A DNA stretch of 64,000 nucleotides from Pseudomonas delhiensis (GCF_900187975.1 NZ_FZPC01000003.1:1-64000); one strand, 5' to 3'; numbered from the stretch's first letter, positions 17,065 through 26,424 are shown. Made by a program: numbers and translations. The notes: generated by a model not told the origin, from the letters alone.

Positions 17065-17087
17065 GCCACGAGCCCTGGGCTCGTGGC
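17065..17087 (-). terminator. Terminator hairpin after chemoreceptor gene
   Basis: CCACGAGCC and GGCTCGTGG form a near-perfect stem with a two-base loop, 14 bases beyond the stop of the minus-strand chemoreceptor. On that strand it is followed by GCTTTC, a weak T tract. Confidence 0.6.
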
Positions 17088-17101
17088 TTCCCTGGCCGGC
17101 C

Positions 17102-19021
17102 TTACACGCGGAAGTGGCTGACCAGCGTCTGCAGCTGCCCGCCCAGGCGCGCCAGCTCCACGCTGGAGGCGGCGACTTCCTCGCTGGCGGCGGCGGTCTG
17201 CTCGGAGACGTCGCGCACGCTCGCCACGCTGCGGCTGATTTCCTCGGCCACGGCGCTCTGCTGTTCGGCCGCGGTGGCGATCTGCTGGTTCATCGCCTGG
17301 ATGTTGGACACGGTGCGGGTGATGCTGCCCAGCGACTCGCCGGCCTGGCGGCTCAGGGCCACGCTGCTGGCGGTCAGCTCGCGGCTGCCGAGCATGGCGC
17401 TGGAGACCTGGCGGGTGCCGCTCTGCAGGCCGGCGACCAGGGCCTCGATCTCCTCGGTGGACTGCTGGGTGCGCTGGGCCAGGGCGCGCACCTCGTCGGC
17501 CACCACGGCGAAGCCGCGGCCGGCTTCCCCGGCGCGGGCCGCCTCGATGGCGGCGTTGAGGGCCAGCAGGTTGGTCTGTTCGGCCACCGACTTGATCACG
17601 TCCATGACCTTGCCGATCTTCTCGCTTTCCTGTTCCAGGCGCTGCATGGCGTCGGCGGAGCGTTCCACTTCCCCGGCCAGGCGCTCGATCTGTTCCACTG
17701 CCTGGTTCACCACGCGGTCGCCGTCGTGGGCCTGGCGGTCGGCGGCGGACGCGGCCTGGGAGGCCAGCTCGGCGTTGCGCGCCACTTCCTGCACGGTGGC
17801 GGACATCTCGTGCATGGCGGTGGCCACCTGGTCGGTTTCCACCTTCTGGCTGTTGGCGCCGGCGCTGGTCTGCTCGGTGACCGCCGAAAGCTCTTCGGCG
17901 GCGCTGGCGATCTGCGTCACGCCATCGCGGATGCCGCCGATCAGCTCGCGCAGGCTGCGGCTCATGCGCTGCATGCTCTGCTGCAGGCGGCCCAGTTCGT
18001 CGCGGCGCTCGACCTGGATGTCGCGGGACAGGTCGCCGGCGGCGATGCGGTCGACCACTTCCATGGTGGCGTGCAGCGGGCGGGTGATCTGCCGGGTGAT
18101 GACCACCGCGGCCAGGCCGCCCAGCGCCAGGGCCAGCAGGGTGAAGAGGACCTGCAGGTTGCGCGCGCGGGCGCTTTCGATGTCGCGGCGGTCCAGTTGC
18201 AGCTGGTAGAGGGATTCGCTGAGCTTGACGATGTCCTGGCCCTGGGTGGTCATTTCCTTGCGCGCCTGGACGATGGCGGCCATGTTCGCCCGCAGGGCCT
18301 GCACGCCTTCGCGGTAGCCGCGCAGCGCGGTGCCCAATTGCTGCACGCGGGCGGCCTGGTCGGGGCCGAGGGCGCTTTCCAGCGCCGGCAGGCTGGCGAG
18401 GCTTTCGTCCAGGTGGCGGGTGACGCCGTCGCCGTCGCGGAGCAGGGCCATGGCCAGGTAGTCGCGCACGTCGTAGCGGGCCTGCAGCAGGTCCTCGCGG
18501 GTGCGGCTGATGGCCTGGTAGCGGGCGGCGCGTTCTTCGTCGGCGGGGGCCTTGAGCACGTCTTCCTGGAGCTGCGCGGTCAGCTCGGCGGCGCGGGCGG
18601 CGTCGGCCTCCAGGGCGCGGCGGGTGGCGTTGGTGTTCTGGTAGCCGCTGCGCATGGCGGCCAGGGATTTCTCGTAGCCGGCGATGACGCCGCCCAGCTG
18701 GTCGAGCATGCGCACGTTCTCGGGGCTGACGAAGTAGCCGCGCAGCTTCTGCTGGTGCGTCTTGAATTTGCCCAGGGCGCCCATGACGGCGCCGGCTTCC
18801 TGCTCGCCGCCGTCGGCGATCATGTATTGCAGGCGGGTGATGCGCAGCTTGGTGAGCCGGGAATTGAGCTCGGTGATGTCGCTCATCCAGTTGCTGCGGT
18901 CGATCAGCGAGCCCAGGCCGACCCAGCTGACCACGGCGAGGATGGCGGTAAACGCCAGGACCACGCCGAAGCCGAGGGCCAACTTGAGGTTCACGCTCAG
19001 GTTGGATATCCAGCTATGCAT
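17102..19021 (-). CDS. Methyl-accepting chemotaxis protein with long helical periplasmic sensor
   Basis: A 639-residue chemoreceptor. TM1 spans about residues 12-36, a helical periplasmic domain of roughly 250 residues follows, then TM2 at about 289-311, a HAMP domain with [19 protein letters not shown], and a cytoplasmic signalling hairpin whose tip contains [19 protein letters not shown]. Sensor length and all-helical character suit the helical bimodular (HBM) class, which binds organic acids or partner proteins. It would control CheA activity at cell-pole arrays. The ligand cannot be read from sequence. It has its own terminator and is not in an operon. Confidence 0.92.
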   Translation of the reverse strand: MHSWISNLSVNLKLALGFGVVLAFTAILAVVSWVGLGSLIDRSNWMSDITELNSRLTKLRITRLQYMIADGGEQEAGAVMGALGKFKTHQQKLRGYFVSPENVRMLDQLGGVIAGYEKSLAAMRSGYQNTNATRRALEADAARAAELTAQLQEDVLKAPADEERAARYQAISRTREDLLQARYDVRDYLAMALLRDGDGVTRHLDESLASLPALESALGPDQAARVQQLGTALRGYREGVQALRANMAAIVQARKEMTTQGQDIVKLSESLYQLQLDRRDIESARARNLQVLFTLLALALGGLAAVVITRQITRPLHATMEVVDRIAAGDLSRDIQVERRDELGRLQQSMQRMSRSLRELIGGIRDGVTQIASAAEELSAVTEQTSAGANSQKVETDQVATAMHEMSATVQEVARNAELASQAASAADRQAHDGDRVVNQAVEQIERLAGEVERSADAMQRLEQESEKIGKVMDVIKSVAEQTNLLALNAAIEAARAGEAGRGFAVVADEVRALAQRTQQSTEEIEALVAGLQSGTRQVSSAMLGSRELTASSVALSRQAGESLGSITRTVSNIQAMNQQIATAAEQQSAVAEEISRSVASVRDVSEQTAAASEEVAASSVELARLGGQLQTLVSHFRV

Positions 19022-19149
19022 TGACGATCTCCAGGAAGGGTTCGGAAAAATCAGGCCATTCGGAGATTGTTCTTGTTGAGGCCATGGCGGGGCGGACCAC
19101 GCCGGTGGCTTATCGGCAGGGCTTGGCGAAACCGTAGGAAGAAGCGAGA

Positions 19150-19200
19150 AAAATCTGGCGCCAGAAACGAGGCGCCCTTCCGGGGGCGTTCAGCCCCCGG
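19150..19200 (-). terminator. Double hairpin terminator after DUF6868 gene
   Basis: CCGGGGGC and GCCCCCGG (19180-19200) form a perfect stem that overlaps the stop codon of the minus-strand gene. A second stem GGCGCC...GGCGCC further on is followed on the minus strand by AGATTTTTCTC. Together they should end transcription before the chemoreceptor gene. Confidence 0.7.
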
Positions 19201-19435
19201 TTATCCACAGCGCCAGCAGCGGCACCAGGTTGAACAGCAGGATGCCGATCTTGTAGACGGCCATGCCGCCGTAGTGCAGGACGTCGAAGGCTTCCCGGCC
19301 CAGGTCGAACCAGTGCCTGTGCAGGCGGTACAGGCCCTCGTGGGCCAGGCTGAAGGCGCCGAACCAGAGCAGCAGCACGGCATAGTTGAGCAGCGTGCAC
19401 CAGAGCAGGAATTCCTGCGGATCTTTCACGTTCAT
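19190..19435 (-). CDS. Small two-helix membrane protein, DUF6868-like
   Basis: An 81-residue protein with two hydrophobic segments, around residues 8-28 (FLLWCTLLNYAVLLLW) and 58-78 (GILLFNLVPLLALWI), separated by an aromatic, His-rich amphipathic link. The pattern WCTLLN and FNLVP matches the small inner-membrane family annotated DUF6868. ATG 19435 has GGGAGA five bases upstream; an earlier in-frame ATG at 19459 lacks a ribosome site. Function unknown. Confidence 0.75.
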   Translation of the reverse strand: MNVKDPQEFLLWCTLLNYAVLLLWFGAFSLAHEGLYRLHRHWFDLGREAFDVLHYGGMAVYKIGILLFNLVPLLALWITGG

Positions 19436-19686
19436 GGCGATCTCCCGGTGTTTTTCCATTCGAGCGCGTCTGCGCCGGACGGTTCCGGGCTGCCGGGCGT
19501 CGCGGCCAATGGCGGCGGGCGATGCCGGCGTGGATAATGCGCGGCTTCTGCGCCGGGCTTTCCGGCGTGGCGCCGGCCGGGGTTCGCGCGGTGGTGGTCG
19601 CCCTGGTGCGCCCGCGGATGCCGGCCGCCATGAATGACCATTCCCCTTGTCCGCCGTGGCGCCATGACGCCCGGCGAGGTAGCCCC

Positions 19687-20988
19687 ATGTTCAGCCCGCT
19701 CGTCACCTTCCCCGCGCTCTACACCGCCACCCTCCTGATGCTGGCCGGCTCCGGCCTGTTCACCACCTACATGGGCCTGCGCCTGACTTCCGAGGGCGCC
19801 GGCGACCTGTGGGTCGGCGGCCTGATGGCGGCCTACTACTTCGGCCTGGTCTGCGGCGGCAAGTTCGGCCACAAGCTGATCGCCGGCTTCGGCCACATCC
19901 GTTCCTACGTGGCCTGCGCGGGCCTGGCCACGGTGATCGTGCTGCTGCACGCGCTGGTGGACACCCTGGCGGTCTGGGTGGCGCTGCGCTTCGTGATGGG
20001 CGCGGTGATGATGAACCAGTACATGGTGATCGAGAGCTGGCTCAACGAGCAGGCCGAGGGCCACCAGCGCGGCAAGGTGTTCGCCGGCTACATGGTCGCG
20101 GTGGACCTCGGCCTGGTGCTGGGCCAGGGCCTGCTGGCGGCGAGCCCGGCGCTGGACTACAAGCCGTTGCTGCTGGTGGCCATCTGCTTCTCCGCCTGCC
20201 TGATCCCGCTGGCGCTGACGCGCCGGGTGCACCCGGCCAAGCTGGTGGCGGCGCCGCTGGAGATCGGCTTCTTCTGGAAGCGCGTGCCGCAGTCGCTGGG
20301 CACCATCTTCGTCGCCGGCCTGATGGTCGGCGCCTTCTACGGCCTGGCGCCGGTGTACGCCAACCGCAACGGGCTGGACACCTCGCAGTCGAGCCTGTTC
20401 GTCGGCATGTGCATCGTCGCCGGCTTCTGCGCCCAGTGGCCGCTGGGCTGGCTGTCGGACCGCGTCAACCGCAGCTGGCTGATCCGCGGCAACGCGCTGC
20501 TGCTGTGCGTGGCCGCCGCGCCGATGTGGGGGCTGGTCCAGCTGCCCTACTGGGCGCTGCTGGCCAACGGCTTCGTCACCGGCATGCTGCTGTTCACCCT
20601 CTACCCGCTGGCGGTGGCCCTGGCCAACGACCACGTCGAGCAGCCGCGGCGCGTGGCGCTCTCGGCCATGCTGCTGACCACCTACGGGGTGGGCGCGTGC
20701 ATCGGCCCGCTGTTCGCCGGGGCGATGATGAGCCACTTCGGCCCGGGCATGTTCTACATGCTGGTGTCGGCCTATGCGCTGGTGCTGATCTTCTGGGTGC
20801 AGCCGCGGCGCGTCACCGGCATCCACCGCGTCGACGAGGCGCCGCTGCACCACGTGGCCATGCCCGACACCGTCAGCCCCATGGCCGCCACCCTCGACCC
20901 GCGGGTGGAAGAGGTGCCGGAAGAGCTGGTGGTGGAAGCCCCGCCGAGCATCGGCCGCTCCGACGGCTCGCCCGACCAGGCGAGCTGA
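19687..20988 (+). CDS. MFS transporter
   Basis: A 433-residue inner-membrane protein with about 12 hydrophobic segments, of the YcaD-like branch of the major facilitator superfamily (opening with LVTFPALYTATLLMLAGSG and a short MGLRL motif after TM1). Conserved WLSDRVNR follows TM8. The last 50 residues are hydrophilic and cytoplasmic. ATG 19687 is preceded by GAGGT at good spacing. Substrate cannot be predicted. A strong terminator follows. Confidence 0.88.
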   Translation: MFSPLVTFPALYTATLLMLAGSGLFTTYMGLRLTSEGAGDLWVGGLMAAYYFGLVCGGKFGHKLIAGFGHIRSYVACAGLATVIVLLHALVDTLAVWVALRFVMGAVMMNQYMVIESWLNEQAEGHQRGKVFAGYMVAVDLGLVLGQGLLAASPALDYKPLLLVAICFSACLIPLALTRRVHPAKLVAAPLEIGFFWKRVPQSLGTIFVAGLMVGAFYGLAPVYANRNGLDTSQSSLFVGMCIVAGFCAQWPLGWLSDRVNRSWLIRGNALLLCVAAAPMWGLVQLPYWALLANGFVTGMLLFTLYPLAVALANDHVEQPRRVALSAMLLTTYGVGACIGPLFAGAMMSHFGPGMFYMLVSAYALVLIFWVQPRRVTGIHRVDEAPLHHVAMPDTVSPMAATLDPRVEEVPEELVVEAPPSIGRSDGSPDQAS

Positions 20989-21002
20989 CCTGCGAGAATG
21001 AG

Positions 21003-21027
21003 AAAGCCCGGCGGGTGCCGGGCTTTT
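21003..21027 (+). terminator. Rho-independent terminator after MFS gene
   Basis: AAAGCCCGGC and GCCGGGCTTT form a perfect stem with a 4-base loop, followed by TTCTTT. The A-rich 5' side means it could also work for the convergent minus-strand repeat-protein gene. Confidence 0.9.
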
Positions 21028-21057
21028 CTTTCACCTTGCGGTGTACTGCGCGTTGCT

Positions 21058-21657
21058 TCAGACCTGACGGAGGTGGGCGTTGAAGACGGTGTCGCCACCG
21101 GATTCGGCAACGCTCATGGCGCCGTGCAGGCGGTCGATGGTGTGGCTGCTGCCGTTCTCGGCTACGCGGGCTTCCTCGCTACCCATCTGCTTGTGCAGGC
21201 GGTCGATGGTGTTGGAGCTGCCATTCTCGGCTACGCGGGCCTCTTCGCCCATCTGCTGGTGCAGGCGGTCGATGGTGCGGCTGCTGCCGTTCTCGGCGAC
21301 GCGGGCTTCTTCACCCATCTGCTGGTGCAGGCGGTCGATGGTGCGGCTGCTGCCGTTCTCGGCGACGCGGGCTCCTTCACCCATCTGCTGGTGCAGGCGA
21401 TCGATGGTCTGGCTGCTGCCGTTCTCCGAAACGCGGACCTGCTCGCTCAGCTGCTTGTGCAGGCGTTCGATGGTCTGGCCGCTGCCGTTCTCGGCGACGC
21501 GGGCCTGCATTTGCTGGTGCAGACGATCGACGCTGTAGGAAGAGCCGCTCTCGGCCACTTGCGCCGGAGCCTGGGCGGAAACGCTGGCCGGGGCGGCGAA
21601 AGCGAGGTTGGCGGCGATCAGGGAAAGGGCGAAACCGAAGGTGAGGGTGCGTTTCAT
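21058..21657 (-). CDS. Secreted protein built of 22-23-residue tandem repeats
   Basis: A 199-residue protein: Sec signal peptide (about residues 1-21, ending AFA), a short linker, then seven full repeats and one partial one from about residue 34 to the end. The unit is close to AENGSSRTIDRLHQQMGEEA; the invariant core is ENGS plus RLH. Each unit alternates a short polar turn with an amphipathic helix. There are no cysteines and no membrane anchor, so it is probably periplasmic or released. ATG 21657 has AGGAG eight bases upstream. No known family comes to mind; similar low-complexity exported proteins of Pseudomonas have no assigned role. Confidence 0.8.
   Translation of the reverse strand: MKRTLTFGFALSLIAANLAFAAPASVSAQAPAQVAESGSSYSVDRLHQQMQARVAENGSGQTIERLHKQLSEQVRVSENGSSQTIDRLHQQMGEGARVAENGSSRTIDRLHQQMGEEARVAENGSSRTIDRLHQQMGEEARVAENGSSNTIDRLHKQMGSEEARVAENGSSHTIDRLHGAMSVAESGGDTVFNAHLRQV
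21095..21550 (-). repeat. In-frame minisatellite of about 66-69 bases
   Basis: Seven to eight head-to-tail copies of a unit reading (plus strand) roughly CAGGCGGTCGATGGTG...CTGCCGTTCTCGGC within the coding sequence. Neighbouring central units (21244-21375) are almost identical, so copy number may vary by slippage or recombination. Confidence 0.9.
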
Positions 21658-21957
21658 GATGTCTGGCTCCTGGAGGAAAGGGGTGTTGTTCTGGACACGG
21701 AGCCAGTATCCAATCTGGATTATCGATTTGAAAACGAAGCCGGGTGATGGTCGCTATCGATGCCGATGATGTTTAATTTATACCTTTAAAAACAATAAGT
21801 TGATTTAGAATATTGACTTCTATCAATGGCCTCGATGGGGTGTATCGATGTGGTTGTTCATATCTGTCGATTAGATAAATCCATCGACGGGAAAGGCCGC
21901 AGCTATCGCCGCAGGCGGCCCGGCGCCTCGCCGAGCCGCGTGCCAGAGCGCTTGCGG
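21658..21957. promoter_or_regulatory. AT-rich promoter region with two dyads
   Basis: A 300-base gap upstream of the repeat-protein gene. Bases 21770-21830 are very AT-rich for this genome and contain the dyad ATTGACTTCTATCAAT (21812-21827). A second dyad, GTCGAT...ATCGAC, lies at about 21866-21888. A minus-strand promoter with TATAAATT is plausible. No gene is seen in the gap. Confidence 0.45.
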
Positions 21958-22491
21958 CTATTTCAGGTCGGCGAGAATGTCGGCCATGTCGTCGGCGTGC
22001 TCCTCCTCCTGGGCGAGGATTTCCTCGAACAGGCGGCGGGTGGTGGGATCGGCCTCGCCGAGGTAGGCGACGATCTCGCGGTAGCTGTCGATGGCGATGC
22101 GCTCGGCCACCAGGTTCTCGATCACCATTTCCTTCAGGCTGCTGCCGGCGACGTACTCGGCATGGGAGCGCTGGGTGAGGTGCTGCGGGTCGAAGTCCGG
22201 TTCGCCGCCCAGTTGCATGATGCGTTCGGCGAGCAGGTCGGAGTGCTGCAGTTCCTGCTGCGCGTGCTCGAGGAACTCGCCGGCGGCGATGCTCGCCTTG
22301 AGCCCGGTGGCCACATGGTAGTGGCGCTTGTAGCGCAGGTAGCAGACCAGCTCGGTGGCCAGCGCCTCGTTGAGCAGGCGCAGCACGGTGGGGCGGTCGG
22401 CGTGGTAGCCTTCGGTCACGGCGCCCTGGTCGATGTTCTGGCGGGCGCGCTGGCGCAGGGTCTGGATGTCGGTCAGCGGGGCTTCTCTCAT
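21958..22491 (-). CDS. Ferritin-like (bacterioferritin-related) protein
   Basis: A 177-residue four-helix-bundle protein. Diiron-type ligands are visible in order: E in NEALATELVCYLRY, EFLEHAQQELQHSD, IENLVAERIAID, and EEILAQEEEHADD. The haem-binding Met of true bacterioferritin is not obvious, so this is a related ferritin-like or DPS-like branch. Length fits the family (about 155-180). It would store iron or protect against peroxide in the cytoplasm. Similar to the gene annotated as probable bacterioferritin near osmE in P. aeruginosa. Single gene. Confidence 0.85.
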   Translation of the reverse strand: MREAPLTDIQTLRQRARQNIDQGAVTEGYHADRPTVLRLLNEALATELVCYLRYKRHYHVATGLKASIAAGEFLEHAQQELQHSDLLAERIMQLGGEPDFDPQHLTQRSHAEYVAGSSLKEMVIENLVAERIAIDSYREIVAYLGEADPTTRRLFEEILAQEEEHADDMADILADLK

Positions 22492-22700
22492 CGGTGTTCC
22501 TCCTGGTCAGGCTGTCCTCGGCGCGAATGACGCCGGCGGGCGGCTTCGCGCATCCTTGGGGTGGAGTGCCGCGGCGGCGGAAAAGTTTGATTTTTCCGCC
22601 CCGGCGATTTCTCTGGCATTTCGCCGGCGCCCTGCGGTCCAACCCGGTAGCAGCGCCTGCCTGGGCGCTCCCCAACCGACGCGGCGACAAGGAGTTCTGC

Positions 22701-24773
22701 ATGACGCGCGGCGCGAAAATCTGCCTGTTCGGCCTTGCCGGCCTGCTCACCCTGGTGGTGGCGGCGCTGGCGTTCATCGCCACCTTCGACTGGAACCGCG
22801 TGCGGCCGTTGATCAACGACAAGGTCTCCGCCGCCATCGGCCGCCCCTTCGCCATCAACGGCGAACTGCAGGTGCTCTGGCAGCGCGAGCCGGAGGAGGG
22901 CGGCTGGCGCGCCTGGGTGCCCTGGCCGCACTTCGCCGCCAGCGACATCACCCTGGGCAACCCCGACTGGGCGGTGGGCAAGACCCGCGCGGCCGAGTTC
23001 GCCAGCCTCAGGTACGTGGAGTTCCGCCTTTCGCCGCTGCCGCTGCTGTGGCACCAGGTGGTGATCCCGCAGGTGCGCCTGACGCAGCCCAGCGCCGACC
23101 TGCTGCGCCTGGCCGACGGCCGCGCCAACTGGACCTTCACCCTGCCGGCCAAGGAAGAGGGCGAGGCCGGGCAGCCCACGCCCTGGTCGCTGGCCATCGG
23201 CGAGATCGGCTTCGACAAGGGCCGCGTGGGCTTCGACGACCAGACCCTGAAGACGCGCCTGGAGGTGCTGGTGGACAGCCTCGGCAAGCCGGTGCCCTTC
23301 GCCCAGTTGGCCGGCAAGGCGCTGGGCGGCGAGCAGGCGGCGGCCACCCAGGACTACGTGTTCGGCTGGAAGGTGCGCGGCACCTACAAGGGCCTGCCGC
23401 TGGCCGGCGAGGGCAAGGTCGGCGGCGTGCTGGCCCTGGAGGACGCCAGCCGGCCCTTCCCGCTGCAGGCCGAGGTGAAGGTGGGCGACACCCGCGCGGC
23501 GGTAGTCGGCACCCTCACCGACCCGCTGCACCTGGGCGCCCTGGACCTGCGCCTGAAGCTGGCCGGCAACAGCATGGCCAACCTCTACCCGCTGACCGGC
23601 GTGACCCTCCCCGACACCCCGGCCTACGCCACCGACGGCCGCCTGCGGGCGCAGCTGCACGACCCCGCCGGGGCGCGCTTCGAATACCAGAACTTCAACG
23701 GCAAGGTCGGCGAAAGCGACCTGCACGGCAGCCTGACCTTCGTCAACGGCCAGCCGCGGCCGAAACTCAGCGGCAAGCTGACCTCCGAGCAACTGCGCAT
23801 GGTCGACCTGGGCCCGCTGATCGGCGCCGACACCAACGCGCAGAAGCAGGCGCGCGGCCAGAGCACCCGCCAGCCGGCGGACAAGGTGCTGCCGGTGGAG
23901 GAGTTCCGCACCGAGCGCTGGCGCGCCATGGACGCCGACGTGGCGTTCGCCGGCAAGCGCATCGTCCACAGCGACAAGCTGCCCATCAGCGACCTGCAGA
24001 CCCACCTGCGCCTGGAAGACGGCCTGCTGCGCCTGGACCCGCTGCGCTTCGGCGTGGCCGGCGGCAGCCTGACCGCGCAGATCCGCCTGGACGGCGGCAA
24101 GACGCCGCTGCAGAGCCGGGTGCAGCTGCAGGCCCGCGGCTTCAAGCTCAAGCAGCTGTTCCCCAGCTTCGCGCCGATGCAGACCAGTTTCGGCGAACTC
24201 AACGGCGACGCCGCCCTGAGCGGCACCGGCAACTCGGTGGCGGCCATCCTCGGCGGCGCCGACGGCGAGATCAAACTGCTGGTCAACGACGGGCGGATCA
24301 GCAAGGGGCTGATGGAGATCGCCGGGCTCAACGTCGGCAACTACCTGGTGACCAGGCTGTTCGGCGACGACGACGTGAAGATCAACTGCGCGGCGGCCGA
24401 CGTCGGCATCGCCAAGGGCCTGGCCCAGCCGCGGATCTTCGCCTTCGACACCGAGAACGCCATCATCAACGTCGAGGGCACCAGCAACTTCGCCACCGAG
24501 CAGCTGGACCTGGACATCATCCCCCACAGCAAGGGCGTGCGGCTGTTCTCGCTGCGCTCGCCGCTCTACGTGCAGGGCACCTTCAAGAACCCGAAGGCTG
24601 GGGTGCACGCCGGCCCGCTGATCGCCCGCGGCGCCGGCATGGTGGCCCTGGGCGTGGCGGCGGGGCCGGCGGCCGGGCTGCTGGCGCTGATCGCGCCGAG
24701 CAAGAACGACGACAACCAGTGCGCCGCCCTGCTGGCGCAGATGAAGCAGCCGGCCCGGGCGCCGAAGCGCTGA
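22701..24773 (+). CDS. AsmA-family protein
   Basis: A 690-residue protein with an N-terminal membrane anchor (LFGLAGLLTLVVAALAFIATF), an AsmA N-domain (DWNRVRPLINDKVSAAIGRP) and a long periplasmic beta-rich body ending in the AsmA C-domain (LNGDAALSGTGNS, GADGEIKLLVNDGRISKGLM). AsmA-like proteins are bridge-type lipid transfer proteins that move phospholipids to the outer membrane; this role is taken from the family. A second hydrophobic stretch lies near residues 645-665. AAGGAG sits 6-12 bases before ATG 22701. It meets the next gene tail to tail with one base between the stops. Confidence 0.88.
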   Translation: MTRGAKICLFGLAGLLTLVVAALAFIATFDWNRVRPLINDKVSAAIGRPFAINGELQVLWQREPEEGGWRAWVPWPHFAASDITLGNPDWAVGKTRAAEFASLRYVEFRLSPLPLLWHQVVIPQVRLTQPSADLLRLADGRANWTFTLPAKEEGEAGQPTPWSLAIGEIGFDKGRVGFDDQTLKTRLEVLVDSLGKPVPFAQLAGKALGGEQAAATQDYVFGWKVRGTYKGLPLAGEGKVGGVLALEDASRPFPLQAEVKVGDTRAAVVGTLTDPLHLGALDLRLKLAGNSMANLYPLTGVTLPDTPAYATDGRLRAQLHDPAGARFEYQNFNGKVGESDLHGSLTFVNGQPRPKLSGKLTSEQLRMVDLGPLIGADTNAQKQARGQSTRQPADKVLPVEEFRTERWRAMDADVAFAGKRIVHSDKLPISDLQTHLRLEDGLLRLDPLRFGVAGGSLTAQIRLDGGKTPLQSRVQLQARGFKLKQLFPSFAPMQTSFGELNGDAALSGTGNSVAAILGGADGEIKLLVNDGRISKGLMEIAGLNVGNYLVTRLFGDDDVKINCAAADVGIAKGLAQPRIFAFDTENAIINVEGTSNFATEQLDLDIIPHSKGVRLFSLRSPLYVQGTFKNPKAGVHAGPLIARGAGMVALGVAAGPAAGLLALIAPSKNDDNQCAALLAQMKQPARAPKR

Positions 24774-24774
24774 G

Positions 24775-25230
24775 TCAGTAGACCGGGATGTACAGGTCGG
24801 TTTCCGAGGCGGCGTCGTCCGGCCCGTGGAAGCGCTCGGTGTAGCGCTCGAAGGCCGGCGCCTGGCGCGGCTCCAGCCCGCGCTGGGGCAGCAGCTCGGC
24901 GTGGATGCGCTGGAAGCTGTCGGCGATGCCTTCCACCGGCCCGACGTGGGTGAACACCGCGTACTTCTGCGCCGGCACCTCGAACCTCACCATGCCCTCG
25001 GGCACCGCGGCGCCTGGCGCCACCGGCAGCCCGGCGATGTAGTGGAAGACGCCGCCGGCGGCCTGGGCGCAGATGCCATAGGCGCTGCGGTCGTCGGCCC
25101 GCGCGGCGACCTCGCCCTCGCGCGGCAGGAAGCGCTGCCAGAGCTGGCCGATGCCGCCCTCCTGGCCGTCGCCGCGGTATTCCAGGCCCACCACGCTGAA
25201 GGCGGGCAATTCGACGATGTGGTGTTTCAT
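24775..25230 (-). CDS. GyrI-like effector-binding domain protein
   Basis: A 151-residue stand-alone effector-binding domain (GyrI/AraC-C-terminal type): opens with VELPAFSVVGLEYRG, and ends with LEPRQAPAFERYTERF and SETDLYIPVY, the typical closing motif. No DNA-binding domain is attached, so it is not a regulator by itself; such proteins bind small aromatic molecules or act like SbmC. ATG 25230 is used because the domain begins there; longer in-frame starts read through promoter DNA. Confidence 0.85.
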   Translation of the reverse strand: MKHHIVELPAFSVVGLEYRGDGQEGGIGQLWQRFLPREGEVAARADDRSAYGICAQAAGGVFHYIAGLPVAPGAAVPEGMVRFEVPAQKYAVFTHVGPVEGIADSFQRIHAELLPQRGLEPRQAPAFERYTERFHGPDDAASETDLYIPVY

Positions 25231-25343
25231 GAGGTCCTCTCCTGTTTTTCCTGCTCGCATGATAGACGGCATCGATATCGCCTGAATATTTTCCGCGGCG
25301 CCTGGTCCATTGCTCTGTTCCCCTCTCGCAGAAGGAGATTGCC

Positions 25344-25598
25344 ATGCCGCGCAACGGTACGCAGGGCCACTCGGCACGCCACGAGAAGCAGCGGGCGCAC
25401 GTTCAGGCGCATTACGGGAAGCTGGGCCTCAGCCCGGAAGAGGTGGACGCCCTGGCCAGGCTCGCCCGGCGCAGCAAGCCGGCCACCGCCAAGCTGCTGG
25501 GCATGACGCGCAAGGAACTGCTGGCGCGCGCGGCCCGCGCGGGTGTGCGCGGGCGCTGGCGGATGACCAAGGCCGAACTGGTGGCGGCGCTCAGCTGA
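25344..25598 (+). CDS. Small basic protein with helix-pair repeats
   Basis: An 84-residue, strongly basic soluble protein. Two similar parts are seen: LGLSPEEVDALARLARRSKPATAKLLGMTRKELLARAARAG and a C-terminal MTKAELVAALS, which recall SAP/Rho-N-like helix-extended-helix nucleic-acid binding motifs. GAAGGAG precedes ATG 25344. Nucleic-acid binding is an inference from charge and pattern only. Confidence 0.65.
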   Translation: MPRNGTQGHSARHEKQRAHVQAHYGKLGLSPEEVDALARLARRSKPATAKLLGMTRKELLARAARAGVRGRWRMTKAELVAALS

Positions 25599-25615
25599 GC
25601 GCCGCCGGCCGGGCC

Positions 25616-25966
25616 TCAGGGGTGCGCGTCGCGGTCGTGGCGGTCGCGCTCGGAGCAGCTCAGGAAGCCCGTCCCGTCGACCCTGCCCTGGTCGTCGAAG
25701 GTCACGTAGTAGGGCTGCTCGCGGCCTTCCCGGTTGAGGATGTAGCTGTTGCAGCTACCGGCCTTGTACGCCCGCGCCTGGGTGCTGGAAGGCGGGCCGC
25801 CGACGCGCAGTACCTCGTCCTTGCTCATGCCGTCGTGCACGTCGCGCACCAGCGGCTCGTCGCGGTAGGTCACCAGGTTGACCGGGTTCTGCACCCGGGT
25901 GGATTCATGGGAACAGCCCGCGAGCAGGGCCAGGGCGGTGGCGGTCAGCAGGGCTTGCCGGTACAT
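25616..25966 (-). CDS. osmE: Osmotically inducible lipoprotein OsmE
   Basis: A 116-residue lipoprotein of the SmpA/OmlA fold: lipobox LLAGC, then NPVNLVTYRDEPLVRDVHDGMSKDEVLRVGGPPSS, YIL...YYVTFDDQGRV and a Cys near the C-terminus. The GMSKDEVL segment is the family hallmark. AAGGAGG lies just before ATG 25966, so the upstream extension of the reading frame is not used. Outer-membrane location is expected. Induction by osmotic stress is known for the E. coli protein and not visible here. Confidence 0.85.
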   Translation of the reverse strand: MYRQALLTATALALLAGCSHESTRVQNPVNLVTYRDEPLVRDVHDGMSKDEVLRVGGPPSSTQARAYKAGSCNSYILNREGREQPYYVTFDDQGRVDGTGFLSCSERDRHDRDAHP

Positions 25967-26099
25967 GGGGCCTCCTTGTCGGCTCGGACCTGTGGGTGGT
26001 CCAGTTTCGAGTCGGGGCCTGGGGCGGGAGTTCGAAAAATTGGCGGGGGTGGGGGGGAGGCGCGGGCTTGCGTTCACAGGGGGCACAGGCGCGCAGGAT

Positions 26100-26410
26100 C
26101 AACTCCGCTCCCTCTCCCTAACCCTCTCCCTGAAGGGAGAGGGGACCGTTCGGCGTGTTCGGGTGTTCTTGAGTCAGTCGGCTAGCGTAGGGCCTGCCGG
26201 CTGAAACTTGCCTTTTCTCGGCACGGACAAGCCCCCTCTCCCTTCAGGGAGAGGGCTGGGGAGAGGGTACGGAGGTAGGTTCAACGCCAGTACATCCGGG
26301 AGGCACCCTTCGCGAGCAAGCTCGCTCCTACGAAAAGCAGCAGCCGACTGCCCCCGGCCGATGGCTAAACGGCGGATAACCGCGAACGGTTATCCGCCCT
26401 ACGGTTGAGG
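26100..26410. repeat. Cluster of three REP-type palindrome classes
   Basis: A 300-base gap filled by repeats: CCCTCTCCCTGAAGGGAGAG at 26107-26146 and its inverted partner at 26231-26269; GCGAGCAAGCTCGC at 26311-26331, the common Pseudomonas REP core with TCCTACG tail; and a 33-base palindrome at 26371-26403 (GGCGGATAACCG / CGGTTATCCGCC, then CTACG). They likely end or stabilise transcripts of the flanking genes, which both read leftwards. Confidence 0.85.
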
Positions 26411-26424
26411 GCGTGCGTAGGAGC

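Noticed and set aside
17030-19024. Plus-strand open frame of 664 codons opposite the chemoreceptor
   Set aside because: Shadow frame: repetitive Gly/Ala/His/Gln composition and no motif, while the minus strand encodes an intact chemoreceptor.
21060-21550. Direct repeats considered as a CRISPR array
   Set aside because: Units are contiguous, in frame with a signal-peptide gene, and have no spacers of constant length; no cas genes are near.
22488-24608. Minus-strand open frame of about 700 codons opposite the AsmA-family gene
   Set aside because: Shadow of the AsmA gene, which has a ribosome site, signal-anchor and family motifs.
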